Assembly: GCA_021768625.1 (NCBI GenBank)
Contig: JAETUM010000023.1
Span: 1-42,260, forward strand
Origin: Candidatus Stoquefichus sp.
GTDB taxonomy: Bacteria; Bacillota_I; Bacilli_A; Erysipelotrichales; Coprobacillaceae
Length of the DNA: 42,260 nt
Reading direction: 5' to 3'
In this document: positions 16,196 to 23,788 of the stretch, in pieces
Position numbering within the stretch: position 1 is the stretch's first letter
Layout of the letters: every line of letters starts with the position of its first letter
Translations under genes and position numbers: made by a program
Notes under the pieces: model-generated
What the model saw: the letters and a program-made list of their open reading frames with translations, nothing else
Databases searched by the model: none
What the model was told of the DNA's origin: nothing

Positions 16196-16582
16196 ATGAA
16201 TTTTGATTTTTTAGAAGATATGGATAATGAAGATGAGGAAATTGAAATTCAATATCATCCTCAAAATCCAGAAGATGCTATGAAGCTTAAGCAATTTATA
16301 GAATACCAAATACAAACTTTAGAAGTTATTGATAATCATCATCAAATAAAAAAGATAAGAATAGCAATGATATATAGTATTGAACATAAGGAAGAGAAAA
16401 CAATATTGTATGGAAAAGATGAAAACTATGAATTGAGTGAATCGTGGGATATTGTATCCAAGATATTTCATCATATATATTTTATTGATATTAATAAGCA
16501 AATCTTTATTAATCGTTATCATATTAAAGATATATATCAAGACTCTATTGTTTTAGATAATGGAAATGTACTATATGTTTAG
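16196..16582 (+). CDS. Stand-alone LytTR-like domain protein
   Basis: A 128-aa acidic protein. Residues 1-50 are a charged N-terminal segment. Residues about 55-128 resemble a LytTR DNA-binding domain: KIRIAMIYSIEHKEEKT, LYGKDENYELSESWDIVSKI, HIYFIDINKQIFINRYHIKDIY and VLDNGNVLYV, where the family has FxRVHRSxxVNxxHI. There is no receiver domain. It ends at LYV, just where LytTR domains continue into the basic SR(R/K) strand-helix, so the C-terminus is short. ATG 16196 has GGAG 9 nt upstream; GTG 16181 is less likely. It follows the SNF2 gene and faces two LytTR regulators. The fold call is by eye and moderate. Confidence 0.6.
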   Translation: MNFDFLEDMDNEDEEIEIQYHPQNPEDAMKLKQFIEYQIQTLEVIDNHHQIKKIRIAMIYSIEHKEEKTILYGKDENYELSESWDIVSKIFHHIYFIDINKQIFINRYHIKDIYQDSIVLDNGNVLYV

Positions 16583-16590
16583 AATGTTAT

Positions 16591-16622
16591 AAAGAGTAGA
16601 AATGATTATTTTTCTACTCTTT
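16591..16622. terminator. Bidirectional terminator between convergent LytTR genes
   Basis: AAAGAGTAGAAA / TTTCTACTCTTT, a perfect 12-bp stem with an 8-nt loop, T-rich on both exits. It separates the plus-strand lone LytTR gene from the minus-strand regulators. Confidence 0.8.
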
Positions 16623-17348
16623 TTAAAAATCTGGATATTGAAATGTTTGTTTAATGATGAAGTTATGAAATGTTTTTTTGACATCTTCACTCCTTGAAAT
16701 AGAAAGGGGAAGTTGTTTGTGATTATATAGAGTGACATAATGAGAATTGACTGCATAGATATGATTCATATTGACATAAAAGCTTTGATGAACTGAAATG
16801 AAATCAAAGTTTTCTAATGTTTTGATAATATTTGATTTATTCTTAATGTTTGATAGAAATATATCATGAATAGTAACAATTTTTATTTTTTTATAATATG
16901 TTTCAACATATAGAATATCTCTTGGTTGAATAATTTTTTTTCCATCTAATGTATTAAAAATACATGTTGTTTTAACTTTCCGACAAATATGTACAGCTTT
17001 GAGATATTCTCTTTGAAATTTTTCTTCATCAATAGGTTTATACAAATATTGAAATGCTTTAATACTAAAGGCATCTGTAACATATTGAGGATAATTTGAA
17101 ATAAAGATAAGAATACAGTGGGGATTGCTTTTTTGAAGCATTGCACCTAATTGAATACCATTAAGAGATATAATTTCTATATCTAAAAAAGCAATATCAT
17201 AAGTATTTTGTTTAATGTTATTAAGAATATCTTGTTCTTGAGTGAGTCCTGTTATAGATACTGTTAAATCTTTGGGTGTATATTTATGTATTTTATCAAT
17301 CACTGATTCTACAGCAATCTTATCATCATCACAAATTAAAATGTTCAT
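16623..17348 (-). CDS. LytTR-family response regulator (intact receiver)
   Basis: A 241-aa regulator of the AgrA/LytR type. The receiver (1-115) has the acidic cluster CDDD (residues 7-9), phospho-accepting Asp56 in YDIAFLDIE, Ser84 and Lys104 in YLYKPID, so it should be phosphorylatable. The LytTR domain (about 135-235) shows ILYVETYYKKIKIVT, FISVHQSFYVNMNHI and LPLSISR. ATG 17348 is preferred over GTG 17357 because AGAGG, overlapping the upstream stop, then has an 8-nt spacer. It is co-transcribed with the pseudo-receiver gene 17360-18049. No histidine kinase is encoded in the window. Confidence 0.88.
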   Translation of the reverse strand: MNILICDDDKIAVESVIDKIHKYTPKDLTVSITGLTQEQDILNNIKQNTYDIAFLDIEIISLNGIQLGAMLQKSNPHCILIFISNYPQYVTDAFSIKAFQYLYKPIDEEKFQREYLKAVHICRKVKTTCIFNTLDGKKIIQPRDILYVETYYKKIKIVTIHDIFLSNIKNKSNIIKTLENFDFISVHQSFYVNMNHIYAVNSHYVTLYNHKQLPLSISRSEDVKKTFHNFIIKQTFQYPDF

Positions 17349-17359
17349 ATGTTTCACCT

Positions 17360-18049
17360 CTATCTTTGAAATTTATTATATTCTAACATGATTTGTTCTT
17401 TTCTTAATGGGGAAGTTGGTAAAAAAGCTTTATTTTTTAATAAGACACCATTATGTGTAAAATACATAATATGATTCATATTAATCACAAAACTTCTTTG
17501 TATTTTAATAAAACTAGATGTTTTTAGTATTTTATAAAGATTCTTTTTTTGTTTAATATTAGATATATAGGTATTTTCTGTTGTAACAATTCTAAGATGA
17601 TTATAGTAACTTTCTACATAAATGATGTCTTTTGTTCTAAATAAAATTTTTCCAACACTTGTATGAAGCATAAACTTAAAATCTCTTTTTTTATACTCTA
17701 ATAACATACGATTCATTTCGTTTTGAAGAAACAATGGATCAATGGGTTGGTAGATGTATTGAAAGGCATTGATTTGAAAAGCTTGATGAATGTATTGATA
17801 GCAACTCGCAATAAAAAGAATCATACAGTTAGGATTGCTTTTTTTCATAACTTTCGCAATATCTAAGTTTTCTTGACAATTTTCGCATAAATATAAAATA
17901 GCAACATCATATATTTGAGAGTAATTATAATTTTTTTGTATATCAATTTTATAATAATCTATTTCGTTTTGTAAAGACATATAGTCTTGAATAAGAGATA
18001 TGACTTGATTGAAATATTGACTTTGATTTTCTAATATAAGAATATTCAT
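17360..18049 (-). CDS. LytTR-family regulator with degenerate (pseudo) receiver
   Basis: A 229-aa paralogue of the downstream regulator with the same layout. Every phospho-site residue of the receiver is replaced: the acidic pair is Glu7-Asn8 (ILILENQS), the acceptor Asp is Tyr53 (YDVAILYLCE) and the conserved Lys is Gln101 (YIYQPID). The LytTR domain is well kept (IIYVESYYNHLRIVT, FIKIQRSFVINMNHI). I infer a regulator that works without phosphorylation, perhaps as a partner of the intact protein through dimerisation. GGGAGGTG lies upstream of ATG 18049. It overlaps the ribosome binding site region of the next gene, so the two are translated from one message. Confidence 0.85.
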   Translation of the reverse strand: MNILILENQSQYFNQVISLIQDYMSLQNEIDYYKIDIQKNYNYSQIYDVAILYLCENCQENLDIAKVMKKSNPNCMILFIASCYQYIHQAFQINAFQYIYQPIDPLFLQNEMNRMLLEYKKRDFKFMLHTSVGKILFRTKDIIYVESYYNHLRIVTTENTYISNIKQKKNLYKILKTSSFIKIQRSFVINMNHIMYFTHNGVLLKNKAFLPTSPLRKEQIMLEYNKFQR

Positions 18050-18152
18050 TTTTTCACCTCCCTTATATTATTATTTTATCTTTTTTTGTATCTTTTGTAT
18101 TCGTAGATTTATCCAATTTTCTCTAAAATTTATCCGATTTTATAGTAATCAA

Positions 18153-18161
18153 TGATATAAT
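18153..18161 (+). promoter_or_regulatory. Extended -10 promoter of the GNAT gene
   Basis: TGA-TATAAT, 20 nt before the GNAT start, with no clear -35. It drives outward from the divergent LytTR pair. Confidence 0.45.
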
Positions 18162-18181
18162 ATGAAATAGGAAGTGAGAAC

Positions 18182-18577
18182 ATGGAATTAATATTATTAG
18201 AAGAAGTCAAAGATCATTTGCCTCAAGGATTTGATCCATATTCAATTTATAGTATCATGATTGATCATTTAGAGGTGGGAAGAATTGTGCTAAGAAGTGG
18301 AAATGATGAAAAGCGATATTATGATGGACATGTCGGTTATACCATTTATGAGGAATATCGAGGACATCATTATGCATATCAGGCCTGTTTATTATTAAAG
18401 GACATCATTCAAACAGATCATGTGATATTGACTTGTGATCCTCATAATATAGCATCTTTAAAAACAATTGAAAAATTAGGATGTGAGTATCTTGAAACAA
18501 GACATATTCCTTCTCAACTTAAAAAGTTTTTTACTTTAGAAGAAAAAGAAAAAAGAATATATAAATGGCATTTATAA
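18182..18577 (+). CDS. GNAT-family N-acetyltransferase
   Basis: A 131-aa single-domain GNAT protein. It shows the beta-4 strand GHVGYTIYEEYRGHHYAYQAC, which holds the acetyl-CoA pyrophosphate loop in its RGHHYA part (family R/Q-x-x-G-x-G/A). It is followed by ILTCDPHNIASLKTIEKLG, the typical N-x-x-S-x-x-x-x-x-K-x-G close. The substrate is unknown. The stop is 20 nt before sbcD, so it may be the first gene of the sbcDC unit. Confidence 0.82.
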   Translation: MELILLEEVKDHLPQGFDPYSIYSIMIDHLEVGRIVLRSGNDEKRYYDGHVGYTIYEEYRGHHYAYQACLLLKDIIQTDHVILTCDPHNIASLKTIEKLGCEYLETRHIPSQLKKFFTLEEKEKRIYKWHL

Positions 18578-18597
18578 AATGATGAAGGAGGTCTATT

Positions 18598-19725
18598 ATG
18601 AAGTTTGTACATATTGCTGATTTACATTTAGGAAAAGTTATTCATCAATTTTCCTTGCTTGATATACAAAGGGAGCTATTATTTGAGCTTCTTGATTATA
18701 TGAAAGAAGAAGATATTCATTTGTTGATTATTGCTGGAGATGTTTATGATCGTTTAATTCCTAGTCAGGAAGCAGTGAATTTATTAGATGAATTTTTAAG
18801 TCAAGCATTATTAAAATATCAAGTAGAAATATTGATGATAAGTGGAAATCATGATAGTAGTGATCGTATGCATTTTGCAAGTTCGCTTTTATCACAACTC
18901 GGATTACATATAGAAACACATTTAAAAAAAGAAATGGTTTATATAGGAAAAGAAAATGTTCGCTTTTATTTGTTACCATTTGTTAAACCTTCACATGTTA
19001 AAAACTTATATGAAATAGATGGAACATATAGTTATCAAGAGGCGATGGAGTTCTATTTGTCACAACAACATATTGATTCTCAATATCAAAATATTCTCAT
19101 AACACATCAATTTGTAGGAAAGACAAGTGTGACAAGCGAATCTGAGCTTCCACTGAGTGTTGGAGGAAGTGAGGTCATCGATGCTACACTGTTTCAAGAC
19201 TTTGATTATGTCGCTTTAGGACACTTACATGCTCCTCAACATGTTACAAGAGATACAATACGTTATAGTGGTTCTCTCATGCGTTATTCTTTTGATGAAG
19301 TGAAACAAAAGAAGTCAATCACTATTGTTGATACTGATGATATGTCAGTTCATTTACACAAACTTCATCCTAGTCGTACATTGGAAAAGTATACAGGAAC
19401 TTTTCAACAGTTTATGGATATTGAATTTATAAGAAAGAAAGATGATTTTTTAGCATTTGAATTAGAAGATGAAGTCCTTATTCCTCATGCTATAGATCAA
19501 CTAAGAGTGCTTTATCCGAATCTTTTACAAATTACATATTCTTATATGATGAGTCAACAAAAGCAGGGATTATCACAATCTATACAAGCATTAGAAGATA
19601 TAGATCAATTGGCATTGTTTTCCCAATTTTATCAAGAAATGAAAGGTTTAGAATTAACAGAAGAGCAATTACATATTATCAGTGATTTATTAGAGAAAGT
19701 AGGTGAAGAGTATGAGAATCATTAA
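18598..19725 (+). CDS. sbcD: Exonuclease SbcCD, nuclease subunit SbcD
   Basis: A 375-aa Mre11-like metallophosphoesterase. Motifs in order: IADLHLGK, IAGDVYDR, ISGNHDSSDR, ILITHQFVG and ALGHLHAPQ, all complete for two-metal nuclease chemistry; a capping/C-terminal domain follows. With SbcC it forms the ATP-dependent complex that cuts DNA hairpins and processes protein-blocked ends. AAGGAGG lies upstream of ATG 18598. Overlaps sbcC by 14 nt, giving tight co-translation. Confidence 0.96.
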   Translation: MKFVHIADLHLGKVIHQFSLLDIQRELLFELLDYMKEEDIHLLIIAGDVYDRLIPSQEAVNLLDEFLSQALLKYQVEILMISGNHDSSDRMHFASSLLSQLGLHIETHLKKEMVYIGKENVRFYLLPFVKPSHVKNLYEIDGTYSYQEAMEFYLSQQHIDSQYQNILITHQFVGKTSVTSESELPLSVGGSEVIDATLFQDFDYVALGHLHAPQHVTRDTIRYSGSLMRYSFDEVKQKKSITIVDTDDMSVHLHKLHPSRTLEKYTGTFQQFMDIEFIRKKDDFLAFELEDEVLIPHAIDQLRVLYPNLLQITYSYMMSQQKQGLSQSIQALEDIDQLALFSQFYQEMKGLELTEEQLHIISDLLEKVGEEYENH

Positions 19726-22700
19726 ATTAACAATGAATGCTTTTTCAACTTATCACCAACAAACAGTGATAGATTTTGAAAATATGATAGATCATGGACT
19801 TTATTTAATTAGTGGGCCAACTGGTTCTGGAAAAACAACAATATTTGATGCCATTACGTTTGCTTTATATGGAAGTGCAAGTGGGAGCGAAAGAAGTCAA
19901 GCCCATTTCCGTAGTGACTATGCTGAGGCTAAAGAAGAAACTTATGTTGAATTAACTTTTGAATTACATCAGAAAATATATACAGTGAAACGTTCTCCTT
20001 CATATATGCGAAAAGGATATAAGACAGCAAAGATGGCTAATGCTTATCTTACATATGATGGAAAAACAATAGAAGGTGTTAAAGAGGTTAATCAAAGAAT
20101 TAATCAATTATTAGGAGTTGATGTTCATCAATTTAAGCAAATTGTGATGATAGCTCAAGGAGAGTTTACGAAACTTATTTATGCAAGTAGCGAGGAAAGA
20201 GAGAAAGTATTAAGGCATATTTTTCATACAGAATCACTTGTTCAATTTGAAGAATTATTAAAACAAAAGACAAGAGAGTATCGAGAAGAATATATGGTCT
20301 CAAATCAACAATTATTATCACAATACCAACTTTTATCATTTTCAAAGGAATTTATGGATTTGCATAAAGATGGATTTCATAAGTTTTATATGACTGATGC
20401 TGATGAAGAGAATCTTAAAATCAAAGAAGAATATCAAGCATTAAAAAAAGAGTATCAGGTTTGTAAAGATAATTATGATCAGTTATCACAAGATTATTAT
20501 CAAAAAGAGAAATGTAATCAAAATATTTTAGAATATCAAAAAACTCTTTCAGAATATCAAAATCATTTCAAACAGAAGGATATAATGGAACAATATCATC
20601 AAGATATTCAAAAATTAAAGATTTTACAAGAAAATCAAACAATGATTTATCAATATTTAGATACAAAGAAAAGCTTAGAAAAAAATAAGACTGATTTAGA
20701 AAAAGAAAAGAATAATCATGAAAAGATAAAATTAGAGTTTGATAAAGTTAAACAAGAATATCAACAACTTTCACAACTCAAAAATCAACGAGAACAATAT
20801 ATTATTGAAATTAACCAAATCAATCAATTATTAGATAAACAGAAAACTTATCAAAAATTACAAAATGATTATCAAAAAAAGCAAAATGATTATCAAAAAG
20901 AAAAGAAAACATATGATGAACTTCTTTATAAAAATGAACAACTCAATAAACGTATGGAAAGAGATCAAGATAACGTTAATAAATTACCAGAATTACAACT
21001 TGAATTAGAAAGAATGGATCAACTAGCAAAAGAAACAAACCAACGTAGAATTTCTATACATGATTTGAGTGAGTTGTATGATCAGTATAAAGACAATCAA
21101 GATAAACATTATGAACTTGCTCAAAAATATCAGAAAAAAGATCAAGAATATCAAGCATTATTTCAAAAATATCATCAAGAAGACGAAAACTTCAAACAAC
21201 AACAAGCAGGTATTTTAGCACTTCATCTTCAAGAAGGGGTTCCTTGTCCAGTATGCGGTTCAACGCATCATCCTAAGCTTGCTAAACTTTCTAGTAAGGT
21301 TTTAACATCGAGTGAATTAGAAGAATTATCCCAATGTGTTGCAAAGGTAAAAGAGGAAAAAGATGATATTTATCAAGAACTTTTGTTACAAAATGAACAG
21401 ATACAAAGTATTAAAACAAAGATAGATGTTTATAAACAACAACTTTTGATAGAAGAAGAGTTATCTAAGGAAGTCTTTATTCATTTGTTATCAAATGTTA
21501 CTCAATTGGATAAACAACAACAAAAGGCATACCAAAAACAATATACAGAGGTAGAATATTTAAAGAAGATTCAAAAATCTTTAGAAAAAGATAAAATTGA
21601 ATATCAGAATCAAAAACAACAATTAGAGAAAATGCTTCATAACATTCATGAATTAGAAAAAGACTTAATAGATTTAAAAGCAAGAATGGAATCGTTACAT
21701 GATGATTTCTCTATAAATTATGTACTCATGCTTCAAGAAAAACAAAAGCAACTTAAACAAATAGAGAAAAAGATACAAGTGATTGATGAAACATATCATC
21801 AACTACAAGAAAAACTTTCTATGATTCAACAAAAAATTGATATGTTACAAGAAGATTGTCAAAGATTAAATACTCTTTATCAACAAAGAAAAACTGATTA
21901 TGATATTTTTATGGATAAGTATTTTATAAATGAAGAGGAATATGAGAAATATAATCATCAATTAAGTCAGTTTCAAGCTATGGAAAAACAATATCAAGAG
22001 TATTGTATTCAAGAAAGAACTTTGTTATCACAATTAAAAGTATTAGAAAAATACAAAGATTTAGAAATGGTAGACTTATCTCTTGAAAAAGAATATCTTT
22101 CTATGGCAGAAACAAAAAGAAATCAAATGTTTGAAACAATGAATCAAAAACATAATCTATATAAACAAAACAAAGCCATTATTCAAAGAGTTCAAAAAAT
22201 ATTTGAAAAGAATCAAAATATTTTGAATCAATATACACTCTATCAAGATCTCTATGATTATTCAGTTGGTAAAAATCCCCAAAGGATGTCTTTTGAAAGA
22301 TATGTACTCTCTACTTATTTTGAACATATTTTAGATTATGCCAATATAGAATTATCAAAGATGAGTCAAGGACGTTTTGCTTTATATCGTAAGCAAGAAG
22401 TTAAAGGGAGTAAACAACAGGGATTAGATTTAAGTGTATTAGATTATGAGACAGGTATGATAAGAGATATTCAGTCATTGTCAGGAGGAGAATCTTTTAA
22501 GGCGGCGTTATCGTTAGCATTAGGATTATCTGCAATGATTCAAAGTTATGCAGGTGGTATTGAGTTAAATACATTATTTATTGATGAAGGTTTTGGGTCT
22601 TTAGATAGCGAATCATTAGATCAAGCATTATCAGTTTTATTAGATTTGAAAAATGATAATAAAGTTATTGGGATTATTTCTCATGTTCGTGAGTTAAAGG

Positions 22701-22771
22701 AAAGAATATCTACACAGATTGTTGTAGAAAAATCACATCGTGGAAGTCTCTTGCATATAGAAAAAGATTAA
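19712..22771 (+). CDS. sbcC: Exonuclease SbcCD, ATPase subunit SbcC
   Basis: A 1019-aa SMC/Rad50-like ATPase. The head halves are at the ends: Walker A GPTGSGKTT at residues 35-43, signature LSGGES near 921 and Walker B LFIDEGFGSLD near 953. Between them lie two long Gln/Lys-rich coiled-coil arms joined at the zinc hook CPVC (about 512-515). ATG 19712 is chosen over GTG 19703 since GGTGAAGAG then serves as ribosome binding site and the protein begins MRIIKLTMNAF as in the family. The complex resolves palindromes and hairpins in DNA. Confidence 0.96.
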   Translation: MRIIKLTMNAFSTYHQQTVIDFENMIDHGLYLISGPTGSGKTTIFDAITFALYGSASGSERSQAHFRSDYAEAKEETYVELTFELHQKIYTVKRSPSYMRKGYKTAKMANAYLTYDGKTIEGVKEVNQRINQLLGVDVHQFKQIVMIAQGEFTKLIYASSEEREKVLRHIFHTESLVQFEELLKQKTREYREEYMVSNQQLLSQYQLLSFSKEFMDLHKDGFHKFYMTDADEENLKIKEEYQALKKEYQVCKDNYDQLSQDYYQKEKCNQNILEYQKTLSEYQNHFKQKDIMEQYHQDIQKLKILQENQTMIYQYLDTKKSLEKNKTDLEKEKNNHEKIKLEFDKVKQEYQQLSQLKNQREQYIIEINQINQLLDKQKTYQKLQNDYQKKQNDYQKEKKTYDELLYKNEQLNKRMERDQDNVNKLPELQLELERMDQLAKETNQRRISIHDLSELYDQYKDNQDKHYELAQKYQKKDQEYQALFQKYHQEDENFKQQQAGILALHLQEGVPCPVCGSTHHPKLAKLSSKVLTSSELEELSQCVAKVKEEKDDIYQELLLQNEQIQSIKTKIDVYKQQLLIEEELSKEVFIHLLSNVTQLDKQQQKAYQKQYTEVEYLKKIQKSLEKDKIEYQNQKQQLEKMLHNIHELEKDLIDLKARMESLHDDFSINYVLMLQEKQKQLKQIEKKIQVIDETYHQLQEKLSMIQQKIDMLQEDCQRLNTLYQQRKTDYDIFMDKYFINEEEYEKYNHQLSQFQAMEKQYQEYCIQERTLLSQLKVLEKYKDLEMVDLSLEKEYLSMAETKRNQMFETMNQKHNLYKQNKAIIQRVQKIFEKNQNILNQYTLYQDLYDYSVGKNPQRMSFERYVLSTYFEHILDYANIELSKMSQGRFALYRKQEVKGSKQQGLDLSVLDYETGMIRDIQSLSGGESFKAALSLALGLSAMIQSYAGGIELNTLFIDEGFGSLDSESLDQALSVLLDLKNDNKVIGIISHVRELKERISTQIVVEKSHRGSLLHIEKD

Positions 22772-22773
22772 AC

Positions 22774-22826
22774 AAAAGGTATCGACTTACTATTGTATAA
22801 CATATAGTAAGAATTGATACCTTTTT
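22774..22826. terminator. Bidirectional terminator between sbcC and the GntR gene
   Basis: A two-part stem: AAAAGGTATC / GATACCTTTT (10 bp) and CTTACTAT / ATAGTAAG (8 bp) separated by a small internal loop. It lies between convergent genes, with T-runs on both exits. Confidence 0.8.
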
Positions 22827-22845
22827 AGTGTTTAATACAAAAATT

Positions 22846-23556
22846 TTAATTGCGTGTAGATTTATCATTATTAAAGAAATTAGCATATTTATAATTATAC
22901 CAAATTTTAGAATAATTAAATTTTTTGCCATTTGATAAAAAAGTATGATCGTCAATAATCAATCCAAATGCTCCAGGTTCCAATAGCAGCAATTGTCTAT
23001 CTTCTTCTGATAAGGGATAAGCAGAAATATATTTTTCAGAAAATCCTATAGATAACTTTAAATCATTTAAAATATAAGAAAAGATAGATGTCTCAGCAAT
23101 TTCTTTACTCAGATATGGGATATATTCTTTATTATAGTAAGTATATTCAACTGCAAATGGTTTATCATCAATATACATTAATCTTTTAATTGCATAAATA
23201 GGAGTATTGATTTCACATTCTAACTCTTTAGCTAGTTTTTCATCACATGGTAATAATTCAAAGCTCAGTATAGTTCTTTCTAGCTTTTCACCAGGGTGTT
23301 CAGCAGAAAATCCTATGGTATTACTTAGTTTGATTGTTCCATTATTTTTAGGATTTCTCACATAAAAGCCACTTCCATGTACAGCAAAAAGAAGCCCTTC
23401 TTTAACTAATATGTTAATAGCATTACTTATTGTATTTTTACTTGCCTGATATTCTACCATTAATTGGTCTCCAGTAGGTAATTTTTTGTTTGTTTCAAAT
23501 TCTTTATTTTCTATTCTATTTTTTAAATCATGTGCAATTGTTTCATATTTTTTCAT
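22846..23556 (-). CDS. GntR-family regulator with UTRA domain
   Basis: A 236-aa HutC/GntR-type regulator. The winged HTH is at about 1-68 (IAHDLKNRIENKEF, LPTGDQLMVEYQASKNTISNAINILVKEGLLFAVHGSGFYV). The UTRA effector domain is at about 85-230 (IYAIKRLMYIDDKPFAVEYTYYN). UTRA domains bind sugar phosphates or similar small molecules. It is divergent from the giant secreted glycosidase-like gene, whose promoter region holds two matching operator-like sites, so it is probably the dedicated repressor. AAAGGATG precedes ATG 23556. Confidence 0.9.
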   Translation of the reverse strand: MKKYETIAHDLKNRIENKEFETNKKLPTGDQLMVEYQASKNTISNAINILVKEGLLFAVHGSGFYVRNPKNNGTIKLSNTIGFSAEHPGEKLERTILSFELLPCDEKLAKELECEINTPIYAIKRLMYIDDKPFAVEYTYYNKEYIPYLSKEIAETSIFSYILNDLKLSIGFSEKYISAYPLSEEDRQLLLLEPGAFGLIIDDHTFLSNGKKFNYSKIWYNYKYANFFNNDKSTRN

Positions 23557-23605
23557 TTTCTTTTCATCCTTTTTATAAAAATATCATGGTTTATTTATTT
23601 TGTAA

Positions 23606-23625
23606 AGTGTTTGGTAATAATTTTA
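23606..23625. promoter_or_regulatory. Candidate GntR operator, upstream copy
   Basis: Contains TGTTTGGTAATAATTTTA (23608-23625), one base different from the downstream copy at 23711. It lies about 40 bp upstream of the -35 element of the glycosidase gene and between the two divergent genes. Confidence 0.5.
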
Positions 23626-23664
23626 ATATTATCTAACAAAATATGAAAACACTTTCATTTTTCA

Positions 23665-23693
23665 TTGACATATTTTATAAATCACGATATTAT
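23665..23693 (+). promoter_or_regulatory. Near-consensus sigma-A promoter of the glycosidase-like gene
   Basis: TTGACA (23665-23670), 17-nt spacer, TATTAT (23688-23693). The best -35/-10 pair in the window, flanked on both sides by the repeated operator-like motif, which fits a strong but repressed promoter. Confidence 0.75.
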
Positions 23694-23708
23694 AGAGATA
23701 TAGAAATA

Positions 23709-23728
23709 ATTGTTTGGTAACAATTTTA
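23709..23728. promoter_or_regulatory. Candidate GntR operator, downstream copy
   Basis: ATTGTT-TGGT-AACAAT (23709-23724) is a perfect inverted repeat with 6-bp arms, inside the repeated motif TGTTTGGTAACAATTTTA (23711-23728). It sits at about +9 to +24 from the predicted transcript start, a classic blocking position. A half-site-like ATTGTTTCCAATAA occurs at 23757-23770. Confidence 0.55.
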
Positions 23729-23788
23729 TTGTTTTGATATTATTTTGAAATTGTTGATTGTTTCCAATAAGGAAGAGAGGTTAAAAGA

